Shown here: one piece after another, positions 1-10,168 of the stretch
Layout: each line of letters begins with the position of its first letter
Numbering within the stretch: position 1 is the stretch's first letter
Source: Cymbomonas tetramitiformis
Lineage: Eukaryota > Chlorophyta > Pyramimonadophyceae > Pyramimonadales > Pyramimonadaceae
Length of the DNA: 37,894 nt
Direction: 5' to 3'
Assembly: GCA_001247695.2 (NCBI GenBank)
Contig: LGRX02031431.1
Span: 1-37,894, forward strand
The notes under the pieces: model-generated
Seen by the model: only the letters and a program-made list of their open reading frames with translations
Databases searched by the model: none
What the model was told of the DNA's origin: nothing
Position numbers and translations under genes: made by a program

Positions 1-1404
1 GTATCTGCGCAGAATCGGACACAACATCACGGGAGAGGGTGTAGTTCCCTGTGCTGAACCCGCAGAGCTGCCCATCGATCAGGGCATCCATGCTCTCATA
101 AACCCAGGTTAAGTTGGAAGGGCCATCCAAAGTGCGCCATGTGATGCGAGTGACAGACAAATCATCCTCTATCTCAGCCGACCCCACACAGGTGGTGTCC
201 GCATTTCCAGTATAATATGCAGTCACACATGCTCCAATTTCAATAACCGGGCTAGGCGGTGGAGGCTTGGGTGGTGAGAAGGGAGGAGGTGGCGGAGGAG
301 GCGAGCAGGGAGGCAGTGGAGGCGGAGTGGAAAGGCAAGGTGGGAGGTGAGAAAGGGGAGGGGGCTTGGAGGAGGAGGGGGAATGGGGAGGAAAGTGGGG
401 TGGCTCGGGGGAAGGAGGAGAAGGGGCAAGGAGGAGGGAGGCAAGGGAGAAGGCGGAAGAGGAGAAGGTAGCAGGAGGGTAGGGAGGGATTGCAGATGGT
501 ATGGGAGGAGGCAAGGGTGTGGATGTGGGAGAAGGCGGCACAGAGGTGGAGATGGGGGAGGAGGAGGAGGAGGGAGGGAGGAGGAGGAGGAGATGGTGGA
601 GGAGAGCAGGGGGGCGGAGGAGGAGGCGGAGAAGGAGATGGCGGGGGAGAGGGAGGGATATCGAAGACGTAGCAGGAAGCATCCTGACGGGTAGATGGGT
701 CAGTCTGCATCAAAGAGTGTGCGCCTGTGCCCGTCGTACATCCACTGAAGCCGTACGGCAGGCTGATGTCGGCGCAATCCGCCGTGACGTACACCTCGCA
801 GTAATTCCACGCAAAGGAGAAGCCTATGCAAGAGCTCTCCATCTCGCAGTACTCCGCACACTGCTCCGCATTGCGAGTGTACACATTGACCAAGTCCAGG
901 TACAAAGGGGCGCCATTCTCATCGTCGTCATCACCATCATCGGGATCATACTGAGCTTCCAGCCGAATGACGTTGGTACCATCCACCAGAGCCACATCCC
1001 ACACATCCATACTGATGAAGGAATCATACCCAGGACCACAAAAATCTAGCTTGCCGTAGTAGAGTCCATTCACCCAATACTTAAAGGAGCGGCATGCAGC
1101 ACCTGGGTAGCTGTATCGGATGGTCAGAGAATGGTTCATGGGGTTGGCATCGCAGTGAACACTCACATTGACGCTCATCTCCACATAATCCCCGTCAAAG
1201 TGCAGCATGGTGTAATGCCCAGATTGCGCGTACTCCGACTCTCCCAGTGCCACGTTGGACACAAAATCAGTAGACAATACTGACCCCACCTCCGTGCTGG
1301 ACATCACCTGATCCAAGGCGTAGTAGTTCCCATACCGCCCGACATCGTCCCGGCAAAATCCAGCACCATTACAGAAAATTACTCATGGTGGGGGCAACAA
1401 CGGC
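1..1404 (-). CDS. Distal coding part of the giant gene (runs off the left edge): lectin-like sandwich, PAN-like segment, YFTGN module
   Basis: From about 1404 down to about 670 the frame is open and shows N-G-A-G-F-C, then a beta-sandwich segment of about 140 residues ending V-W-D-V-A-L-V-D-G-T-N-V-I-R-L and P-L-Y-L-D-L-V-N-V. That wording recalls CBM6/CBM35-type carbohydrate-binding modules. Next comes C-A-E-Y-C-x(4)-S-C-I-G-F-S with later Cys, like a PAN/apple segment, and then a Pro-rich linker. A second open stretch (about 300-1, another frame) continues as PPPPPPFSPPKPPPPSP and then a module with Y-Y-T-G-N, T-C-V-G, L-T-W-V-Y and L-C-G-F, clearly related to the YFTGN module of exon 2. 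The two frames meet inside the low-complexity linker (about 250-665), so an intron or indel lies there. No stop occurs before base 1, so the gene continues beyond the window. Confidence 0.65.
250..665 (-). repeat. Low-complexity Pro-rich linker DNA (pyrimidine-rich on the coding strand)
   Basis: The plus strand is almost all purine, made of short GGAGG-like units; read on the minus strand it gives Pro/Ser/Leu in every frame. The real frame must change inside it. Plus-strand ORFs here are composition artefacts. Similar but shorter tracts, all coding Pro-rich linkers of the same gene, lie at about 5752-5873, 7040-7200, 8895-9065 and 9383-9585. Confidence 0.7.
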
Positions 1405-1440
1405 GGAAGGGGGCTACGGTGGGGATGGGCAGGGGGGTGG
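1396..1440 (-). other. Unresolved exon junction or frame break in a Pro-rich linker
   Basis: The exon 3 frame stops at 1416-1414, while coding-like sequence with conserved Cys resumes in another frame just below it (about 1404 downward, F-C-N-G-A-G-F-C). An acceptor is possible at ATGAG after a pyrimidine tract, but I found no convincing donor of the right phase. The plus strand here has G runs of six, and eight C residues occur near 1530, so a length error in a homopolymer or a real disabling indel are alternatives. Confidence 0.5.
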
Positions 1441-4400
1441 GGGGAGCGGGAAATCGAAGGTGGTGAACGGGTCGAAGACATCACAGCCCCTCACCGTATC
1501 CGTGCCATAGAAGGCATATGATACCAATGCCCCCCCCGAGGAGTTGTAACTGGTGACCACCACCACAACAGAAACATTCTGCTCTGAGGAGAATGCACTG
1601 GATGGGTCTGTGGTCACTGCCGTATACGTGTCACCTGATATGGCTGACTCTACCAGCACCCTGTCATCCTCTGCATGCAGGGCCTCTCCAAATACCAGCT
1701 CCATGTCCATGTTCTCAACCGTGTACACCTCAAAGTGCACCCCTGCTCCGTTGGTGACAATGTTTCCATGAGCTGCCCGCAGCAACACCTGCAAGGTGAG
1801 GTTACCTGAAGGTTGGGCGGGCGCTGTGACCACTTGCGAACTGCTGTTCACATCCAGGAAGAAATGGTTCCCTGCAATCACATTCAGGAGATACTGGGAG
1901 TCCGCAAAGGTTGGGCATGGCGCCTCCCAGCTGTCATCCAACGGACAGACGTATTCCTCCCGAAGGTAGTCAAGCGTAGGATCCATCTGCTTGCGCTGCC
2001 AATCAGAAAAATTGTCAAGAGATCCCGTGTACCCGGGGAAGTTTTCCCACCCGGGGTGCTTCGTGGATATCAGCTGCACAAAGAGCACATCGCACACATC
2101 AAATATGCAGTCCTCATCTGCGTCTCCAAACACCGAGCCACACTCCCCATAGGCTTGCCGCTCAAGCTGATAAGGCGCTTGCACCACCTCTGTGCCACCA
2201 TTGAGCTGCACGTACCCTGATCCGACCAGGGAGATCTCGGACGATATCTTGGACTGGTCGCTCAGCTGGATGGCTATGACTTTGGTCACGATGTAGGACA
2301 CCACTGCTTCTGAGCCCACTTCGAACTGCGCCGTGCCAATATCCAGTGCAGCCCCCCTCACTTCATCACTGGTTGTGGTGCCAGCAAGCATTAACCCAAC
2401 TTCCGGATGATGGTAAGCACAGTGCCATCCATAGTTCCAATCTGCGCCGGCATAGCACGATGTCGGTTTGAGGTGCTCCATTACGTAGAACATTGCCACC
2501 TGGAAGGCCAGCAGCCCGGACTCTTCCGCCCTGATGCGCACATTCACCGCCAGCATCTCCCCTGTCCACCTCGGTGGAAACTGCAGCCCGAAGCGCTCCC
2601 CAACATCAACATGCCCTTCCTCCGGCTCGAGGTTTGCGTACACATCCTCCTCGCAGGAAGGCACCTCGTCAGTGTACAAGTCTGCGTACTGGGAACTGGT
2701 TGTGATGGTGATAGGAAGGTAGTGGTTGCCCCGCAGAACCGCCTCGCCATCTGCACCCACCGAGATGATGGAAGGCTCAGAGCTACTCCACGTTAGCGTC
2801 TCGTTCGGCAGGAGCCATGTCACGTCCCGGAAATCCGGAAAGGTGCTGTTGTCCTCGAATGTGACGGAGGCGTTGAGCTTCAGGTGGCCGTCAACAGGCG
2901 CAAGGAAGGTGCGCCCAGAACTCCAAGATGTGCTGGCCTCCACCGTCAACATTCGCACTGATGCACCCGTGTCAACGGTAACGGTCACCTCGTTGGAGGT
3001 TATCTCCTGCCACAGCGCGTTCAGCACAGTGGTGCCAGCCATCAAAGGGTACAAGTACTCATCGGTCATGCTCGCCACTGCGGGATCGGACACACTATAG
3101 GTGACCTCATCGGTCACGCTTACGGAGCTGCCATCAGTGAGCCTCACCACGAGGCTGGCAATGCCTCGCTGCATGACAGAGGTTCCAAGAACCAGGATGA
3201 AGTGGGATACCTCCCCGGTGCCATTGCCACGTGGGTAGGAGTGAAGCGTCATGTCAAGGGATTGCACGGATACCACATGAACCACGACGGAGGCGGTGAG
3301 CGACGTCGCATCGCTGTAGTCTGGGAAGCTCACTTCCACGGTCACGCTGCCCGAGGTCCCGAGCAAGACGTCCTCCCTTGGCATCACAGTGTTGCCCTCC
3401 ACATACGCAAGGGAGCCAGACACCACGGTGTACACTGTGCGACTGTCGGTGGTAAAGTCTCGGGAGGTGCCGTCATCATAGTGGATGCTAACAGTGAGCA
3501 GCGCAGAGGTACTGAGACTGACTGGGCTCTGCGCCGCCGCGTCGCTCGCGCGAGCAATGTGAGTCTCCGTAGAAGTCAACGTAGCGCTCACCGGACTTTT
3601 CAAGATGGTCTTCACAGGGGCTGTCCCAATCATCACGTCTTCGTCAAAACAGTCAGTCCATGTGACAGTCAGATTGTCACTCATATCATTGCCACCGTCG
3701 GGCACCACGGCCCTGAAGTCTGCATGCGCAGAGGTGGCGGACGTCACTTCCAAGTTTGCTGGCTGGCTTGAGCGCACTGAGATGCCATCCACCTCCCTCA
3801 GCATCATTCGCGTGCCGTCGGTGAGATGCATGGCCACGTAGACATTGCCGGAAGCGCCCTCCGCAGACAAGGCCTGCATCGCGGACACCTGCTGGTGCAG
3901 TGTGCTGTTGTACTGGCCCACTGTCGCCGGTGCGGGACCCCAGGTGCCGCCCGTTACCACCACAGCCTCCAGCTGCGTGACAGTGATGGCCTCCTCCACC
4001 ACGGTCACCTTTGCCTGCACCATCGACACCACGGATGCAGCACCCCGCACCCGAATGTACTCCACACCGGGCTGTAAGCCACGCACCCTGGAACCGTCAA
4101 TCGCCACCGCGTGAGTTGAGTAGCGTGTTTGGGTGGAGAGCTCAAGGGTGGTGTAGCTGGTCATATCCATGTCCCTGGTGGAGTCGAGCCCAGAGCCCCC
4201 GAAGCTGGACATCACAGTCGCAGGGACCTCCTCATACAGCAGGGAGCCACAGTCACGTCCTCTATCTTGGAGCTGGACGCCATCAGGGGACTGGATAGGT
4301 GCCAGGGTGGATTGGTTCATTTGCACCGTCAAGGTTTGCGGGTACCACACCCTCATCGGCAATTGCTCTGTAAAGCCGGCATAAGTCACGTCGAGAACAA

Positions 4401-7353
4401 CTGCTGCAGCGCCCTCAGTCTGATTGCTAGACACGGTCACCATGCAGGAGCTCTCCACAGACACAACAGTGCGACCTTCGCTGGAGCAAACTCCGCTCAC
4501 GGCTGCAGCCTCAGCGGTAGGGGAGTTGTACAGAGCCAACACATTCACCATTGTGGAGGCGCTCAAGTCAGGGTTCACTCCACCAAAGTTGAAGAGCTCC
4601 GCAGACTCCACATACGCGAAGACGGCAATCGACTCCACAGATAAGATCTGCTGGACACCCTCCAGTATATGCACGCCACTCCGTGCGTCGCGCACCTGCG
4701 CTGTCTGGTTGAACAGGAATATGTACGTGGCTGTATTCACAAACTCGACGCAGGTGGCTGTGATCACGTGCTCGTTGAGCGAGTTCGACTGCAGTGCAGT
4801 GAAGAAGATAGACATCAGGTATACTCTATTCCCGGAGATTTCAGTATCCACAGTTTTATTTTTTGTTCCCACCACCGAGAAACTCAACTCCGAGAAACTA
4901 GAAGTCTGGAGCAGTTTCCTTGAGACCGTTGAATTGTCCACCCTCTCCAGCGGCATGTTGTAAACAGGATTCCACACAAATGATTCATATCTGAATATCC
5001 TGTTGTCATATGTCAATAGGACGTTCCAAGTCGAGAGGTAATGGCTACCAGTATCAGCATATAGTTCGGCGACCACCGTGTCACCCACATAGCGAGGGCT
5101 AAATGGCAGGTCCAGATACAGGCGTGGGGCGCTGGAGGCACCATGCACAACCTGCTGTGAGAGGGTCACGGCGCTGGTTGACACCGCCACCGCCTCACTG
5201 TCGTACATCAACGTCAATGCGAAGTTGAGCAACACGTCGGAGGTGGTATCCAGCCAGGACAGCACCACAGAACTTGCCTCCTCCGGCATGGCACATTCCC
5301 CAGCACCAGATGTGCTGTCTGGAAGGGCACATTCCCAGGGGCGAGTTTTCTGCTCCCTAACAGCACAGGTGATCTGCGCTTGCAGCACGAGCCCTTCGTG
5401 TGCCACTTGCGCCTGCCCGATCGCATCCCGCAGATGGTAGTGCACGCGCAGGTCATAGCTGTCCTCGTATAGCACTGGAGTGCGCAGCGTGATATATAGG
5501 AACTTGGCACGATCCGGCAACACCTCGGTAATGTTGCTCGTGGTCAGGACATCACCTTCCGTGTAACTATTGCCTCCGATGACCGCCTCCACTTGCACGG
5601 TCTTCACCAGCGGCTTGCTGCCGAAGCTCCCAAAAAGGGCACTGTGCATCCCATTGCCGTCATCGCTGGTGGTCCCAATCTGCACGCCTGTGCTGCCCGC
5701 AGTAGGCCGCAGGTTCACAATGGCGTCGATCACAGTGTTCGGATCCAGGGGCGGCGAGGGAGGCGATGGGTAAGGCGCGTGGGGTGGAGAGGGTGGCGGG
5801 GCACACGGCGAAGGAGGGGGGTATGGCGGAGGGTATGGAGAAGGGGGCTGAGATGGGGGTGAAGGAGGCGGAGAGAGCACACAGGAGGAGGCATCCAGAG
5901 AGCCGCACACCGAGTCGGAGCAGGAGTCTACCCAAGTGCTGGAGCTGGGGCACTCGCCCGAGGACTCTATTGCGTGGCAGCCAGAGTTACCGCACCAGCC
6001 ACAGCTCGGATCGCTGCTGCAGTCGCCACAAGTTGTGTGCATCTCACAGTAGGCCGCACAAGGCACGGTGCAGATCTCTACTACGCCACCGGAGTGAGAC
6101 GCCACGGTCATACGTTCCCGGCTGCGAGCGCCCTCGGTCACCAGCTCCACCCGGTCGATGCCCTGCAGGCCGTGTATCGTCAGGTTCATACAGAAGGAGT
6201 GCAACGGTAGTGGGCCGAGGACCGTACCAGCAGTGGAGGAGCCGGGCCATTCCCACTGGAAGCTACCAGCACCCTCTCTAGCATCCCACGTGTAGCAGGA
6301 GTACTCTGCAGCACCCCCGGAATCAAGGTAGCCATTGCAAGCATCGGCACTGGATCCCGATGGCCACGTTGGACCACCACCTCCACAAGCGCAACAGGCA
6401 TCGGTCGCAGCTTTGCCCTCCCCATCAGCCCAGTCGGAGAAAGCGCCCCAGCTAGGTTGCCATCCACTGCCTACCTCGCCGGAGGAGGTGCAGTACAAGT
6501 TCGCAGAGTATGTGGCACAGGTGGCGCCAGTGGTATCCATCCAGAGGCTGGAGACCCACTGCGAGTTGTTCCACTGGGGAGAGTCCATACAGCCAAGATT
6601 TGAATTGCCTGCAGAAATTTCCGCACCGTCTGCAAGCACAAGCTGCAGATTTTCACCGGCAGACGCAGGGGTGACGGTAATCGACACCCCTGCCACACCA
6701 CCCGTGTTGTCGTCGGCCACATCGTTCACAAGCATGAGATAACCATCCGACAGCTCGTCCAGCATGTACATGAGTGTCATAACGTTCGAAGTCTCCTCCC
6801 CAGAGTTGGCAGATTGGAAACGCGGGTAATCGTATGCATACATAGCTTGTGCGCCGCTCATTTCAGTACACTCCCCAGCTGACTCCGTTGAAGTGTCACG
6901 GGGTGCATAGTAGTCCGTCAGCGCCGGGATCGCCTCACTCAGGAGGTCGGAGCACGAACCCTGCATCTTCGGGTGAGAAAGCTGGAAACTGCTGACAGGG
7001 GCAAATTGCCGTGTTGAAGAAGAATCCCCGTAAGAGATGCTGTGACACATCGGGGCAGGCGGTGCAGGAAAACTTGGAGGCGGAGAGGGAGGGAGGTGGG
7101 GAAGGAACAGGGGTGAGTGGGTAAGGTGACGGAGGTGAGGAAGGAGGCAAGGGGAGGAGAAGGAGAGGATGGCGAGGGGAGGGGAAGACGGAGGCGCGCA
7201 AGCTTCCGGGTACCATCCTCCTGAACAGTAGCCAAACTGGCTGACTGAGAGACAAGAATTTGACGATGCGCAGTATCCGCAATCTGGATCCGCAGAACAC
7301 TCGCCGCACTCCGTGTACTGCGCACAGTGTTCGGAGCACAAAAGTGTGCACAT
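1415..7353 (-). CDS. Exon 3 of giant secreted modular protein: PSI, CCACGGG module, cohesin-like, BIG2-like and dockerin-like domains
   Basis: Nearly 2000 codons in one open frame. Order from the N-terminus: PSI-like Cys domain (about 7335-7200, C-G-E-C...C-G-Y-C); a low-complexity Pro-rich stretch; second CCACGGG module (about 7040-6070); second PSI-like domain (about 6065-5890); Pro-rich linker (about 5873-5752); a region ending in a cohesin-like beta sandwich (about 5125-4650, L-D-L-P-F-S then Y-D-N-R-I-F); several Ig-like repeats with BIG2-type wording such as L-T-D-G-S and V-S-D-P-A (about 4490-2690); a second cohesin-like domain (about 2650-2290); a dockerin/EF-like motif GDADEDCIFDVCDVLFVQ (about 2140-2075); and a Pro-rich tail. 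Many N-x-S/T sites suit a secreted protein. Cohesin followed by BIG2 repeats recalls the TMEM132 ectodomain; that comparison is from memory and needs a profile search. The frame closes at TAG (1416-1414) inside a Pro-rich linker, which I doubt is the true end. Confidence 0.75.
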
Positions 7354-7872
7354 CTGCACCAACACGGGAGGGAAAAGGTGGAGGAAGTTCACACAGTAAA
7401 GTGAGTTAGTTTCTTTTAGACTGGGATAGCCACAGTACTGAGCAGACTCCAGGATATGAAACATAACGGGCAGGCATATACAAGTGATGTGAACGATAGT
7501 TGCTACCAACAAGCAAGCACCACCGGACAGCAGTCCGCTGAGCTTTTTGACAGCACGTGGCGGGCATCTTCGCTGCTTCACGAACACCGAAGTGCCGTTA
7601 TTGCCCTTTACTGAGACAAAGAGAGGTTGCTCCTGGAAGTCACGGCAGGCCGGTCACGGCGCTTTTGCTGGAGACCTGCCGAGTGGCTACGGCTCTCCTT
7701 ATGCACCAAATTGTGTGGAACCAGGGATAAGCAGGTGAAAGTATGGCTGTTCAAAAGGGTGCCAGAGTAAACAAGTAGCAAGCCCAGTACTGGGAGGGAG
7801 TGACCGGTAGGGACTTTATACCCGACTCCCCGATTTTCGAGAACAGTTCTGACACTGCAAACAACCACGTAC
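7354..7872 (-). other. Intron 2 of the giant gene
   Basis: 519 bases, GTACGT at the donor and a pyrimidine-rich stretch before GTGCAG at the acceptor, phase 0. Removing it joins the end of the first CCACGGG module to a C-x(3)-C PSI-like domain. The second copy of that module (exon 3) is joined to a PSI-like domain without a break, at the same place, so the splice is supported by internal homology as well as by signals. Confidence 0.75.
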
Positions 7873-9677
7873 CTGGAATCCACTTTGCAAGCTTCCAATA
7901 TCGATCGTCACTTTTTCGAACTCGCCAGTAGTTTCGTTGTAAGAGGCCACCTTCGCACCATATAACCCTGAGGCATACCGAGCGGACATATGAAAACAGA
8001 AATTGCCAAGATCGTCGGTAAGCGGTCCCATCACAACACCGTCCGTACAACAATCAGGCCACTTATGTGCCAAGGAGCCGCGGCCAACTTCAAATTCGTA
8101 CGAGTAGCAATCATAATATGTATCACCGTAATTATAGTCCAGGCATCTATCCGCAGGAGAGTTGTCTGGCCAAGCCGGCTGCCCTCCCCCACAAGCACAG
8201 CAAACTTCTGTGGCATCGAAACAGTCGCCTTCGGTGGCGGCATCACAGATAACACTGCTGGAGGTTGTTGCATAGTGAGTGAACTCGCCCCAAAAATCTT
8301 TCCAGCCAGAACCATATCCACCCCAAGCGGTACAGTACTCTCCCGTCTCGTAAGTGGAGCAATTGTCGAAATCAGCATCTCGCCACCCGGAAACGGTATT
8401 TCTGCAACCGACGTTTGGCGGATCCGCTGCCTCATCCAAATGGCGGTCATCGGCGACCACAAGCTGAAGGTTCTCCGGGTCTGCCGCGTTCAGATTATAC
8501 ACGCCGGAGCGGTTGGTAACAGACATGCTTGTCACCAGCTCGCCAGCGGTGCCACCTTCTTCTTCAATGGCATCAAAAACCGCGACCATATACACCTCTT
8601 TTTGCTCATTGAACACGAAGTAGATAATGACGAAACCAGCCTCCTCCAGTCCAGTATTGGAGGAGGCCGCGATGGGGTAGTCGTAGGAATAAAAGGCCTT
8701 CACACCAGGCATTGTCGTGCACTCGAGATAGTTGCTTGTATTCCGCTGAAGGAAGCTCACATGATCCGGGATCACGTCTTCATTAAAGTCGTTCGGACAG
8801 TCGGTGTCATAAATAGGATGATTGCTTGGATAACGAGAAATAGGCTTGATGGTGAAGGATTCACTCGTCTCACCGAACGATAGGCTCCAGCAATAATCAT
8901 CAGCAGAGGGAGGAAGAGGTGGCGATATAGGCAACGGAGGGGGCGAAGGAGAATGAGGAGGGGGTGAAGGTGGGGGACGTGGGGAACGTGGAGGGCTTGG
9001 AGAAGGTGGACGGGGAGGAGGAGGAGAAGAGGGGAGCGGAGGATTAAGCGGAGGTGGGGGGAGCGAAGCACAGAGCACGTTGGCTGTCCATTCCCTATAC
9101 GTCGGATAATTGTAATACTCATCTCGATCTGGATCTGGATCTGGATCTGTGTATTGCGCAAACAAACTAGAATATCCCAGGTTAAAGCCACAAAGCAAGC
9201 TGTCTTCAAGCATCTGCTCTGAGGTAAAAATCCACTCCTTCGTAATTCCCGAAAATTGTGTCTGTATTATGATGTGAACAGAAGTCGTCTCGGACGACGC
9301 ACTTGGCCCTGATATGCAAGTGCTGCTTTCATTGCCTGTGAAGTAGACCGTTGCTTCATACTCCCCCTCTATTCCAAAGACGAGCTGAGGAGGCGGAGGA
9401 GACGGGTACGGAGGGGAAGGAGGGGACAGGTGGTGGAAGACTCGGCGGGGAGGGGATAAGGGGCTAGGAGGCGGCGACGGCGGGGGGGAAAATGGTGGTG
9501 GTGGAGTGTTCGGCGGGCCTGGAGGTGGTCGTGGCGGTGGTGGGGAAGGAGGAGGAGGAGAGGGAGAGGGAGAGGGATTTTGCAACAGGCTGCGATGTGT
9601 TCGCCACGAGTCTGAAGACGTTGAGATTTTTCCTGGTAAACAACCGTCGTCGGACAAAATCCTCGTCAGCGAGTAAA
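7873..9677 (-). CDS. Exon 2 of giant secreted modular protein: Pro-rich linkers, YFTGN module, CCACGGG module
   Basis: About 600 codons with no stop. Order from the N-terminus: a Ser/Pro linker (about 9585-9383); a module of about 100 residues with Y-F-T-G-N, paired Cys and L-C-G-F (about 9380-9070); a second Pro-rich linker (about 9065-8895); then a Cys-rich module of about 330 residues (8890-7873). The last module has a core with C-x-T-x-W-G-G-Y-G-S-G-W and ends in A-x-x-V-C-C-A-C-G-G-G, followed by a part with C-Y-S-Y and F-C-F-H-M. A related copy of the large module is in exon 3 and a related copy of the YFTGN module lies at 1-240. I do not recognise either module as a named family. The exon ends TTCCAG before GTACGT at 7872, a strong phase-0 donor. 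An extracellular matrix or cell-surface role is inferred from the Pro-rich linkers and the even Cys content. Confidence 0.75.
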
Positions 9678-9990
9678 CTGCACTAACGTTCAGTCATCCT
9701 TCCCCTTTGTTATGCTTCCAAACTTGTGTTCAAAGAGATCGAAATCGTACTAGCACATGACCTCTGCTTGTGACACATAATCCTTCTGTCTCGATGCGCT
9801 GTCATCGTGTTCCCGAAAACAACGTGCTATCACAGAGGCTGGGGGGGAGCACTTTCTGAGACGTTGATCTTCGGGGGAATGAAGAAACATATATATGCTT
9901 GCTTCGTTGGGTTGAACCCGACACCAGAAGTAAGGGCACCGCGATGGCAAGTTGCAGGAACGCGTTGGCACATATAGAGGTTGAGCATAC
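9678..9990 (-). other. Intron 1 of the giant gene
   Basis: 313 bases, GTATGC at the 5' end and GTGCAG at the 3' end, phase 1. All three frames contain stops inside it. Joining the flanking exons keeps one open frame from the start codon into the Pro-rich linker. Confidence 0.55.
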
Positions 9991-10168
9991 CTTCAGTTCC
10001 TTGAAGAGTGAGAAAGAGTGCTGCTGAGAGCTGAAGCAGACCACCTATGCGGCGAAAGCTCGTCACCTTCTCATGCCGGCTGCGATAGGTGGATGCGCTC
10101 AAGCATCCACCCTCCATCTCGATCATTTCTAAACTTTGCAAGCGGGCCCTGTCAAAAAACACCGACAT
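9991..10168 (-). CDS. Exon 1 of giant secreted modular protein (start codon and signal sequence)
   Basis: The exon opens with ATG (10168-10166); further in-frame ATGs are codons 15 and 18. After about 40 mostly polar and basic residues comes a hydrophobic run, IGGLLQLSAALFLTL, that would act as a signal peptide or signal anchor. The exon ends in ACTGAAG followed by GTATGC at 9990, a good donor, leaving one base of a split codon. The next open stretch begins after GTGCAG with the two bases needed to finish that codon, so the frame continues into exon 2. What I see: the start, the hydrophobic run, the splice signals and the phase match. What I infer: this is the true first coding exon, and the product enters the secretory pathway. 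The long N-terminal region before the hydrophobic run is unusual for a signal peptide. No TATA box or other promoter element is clear upstream. Confidence 0.6.

Noticed and set aside
259..1049. Plus-strand ORFs rich in Gly, Arg and Glu
   Set aside because: They are the complement of the Pro-rich linker on the minus strand, so open frames follow from composition.
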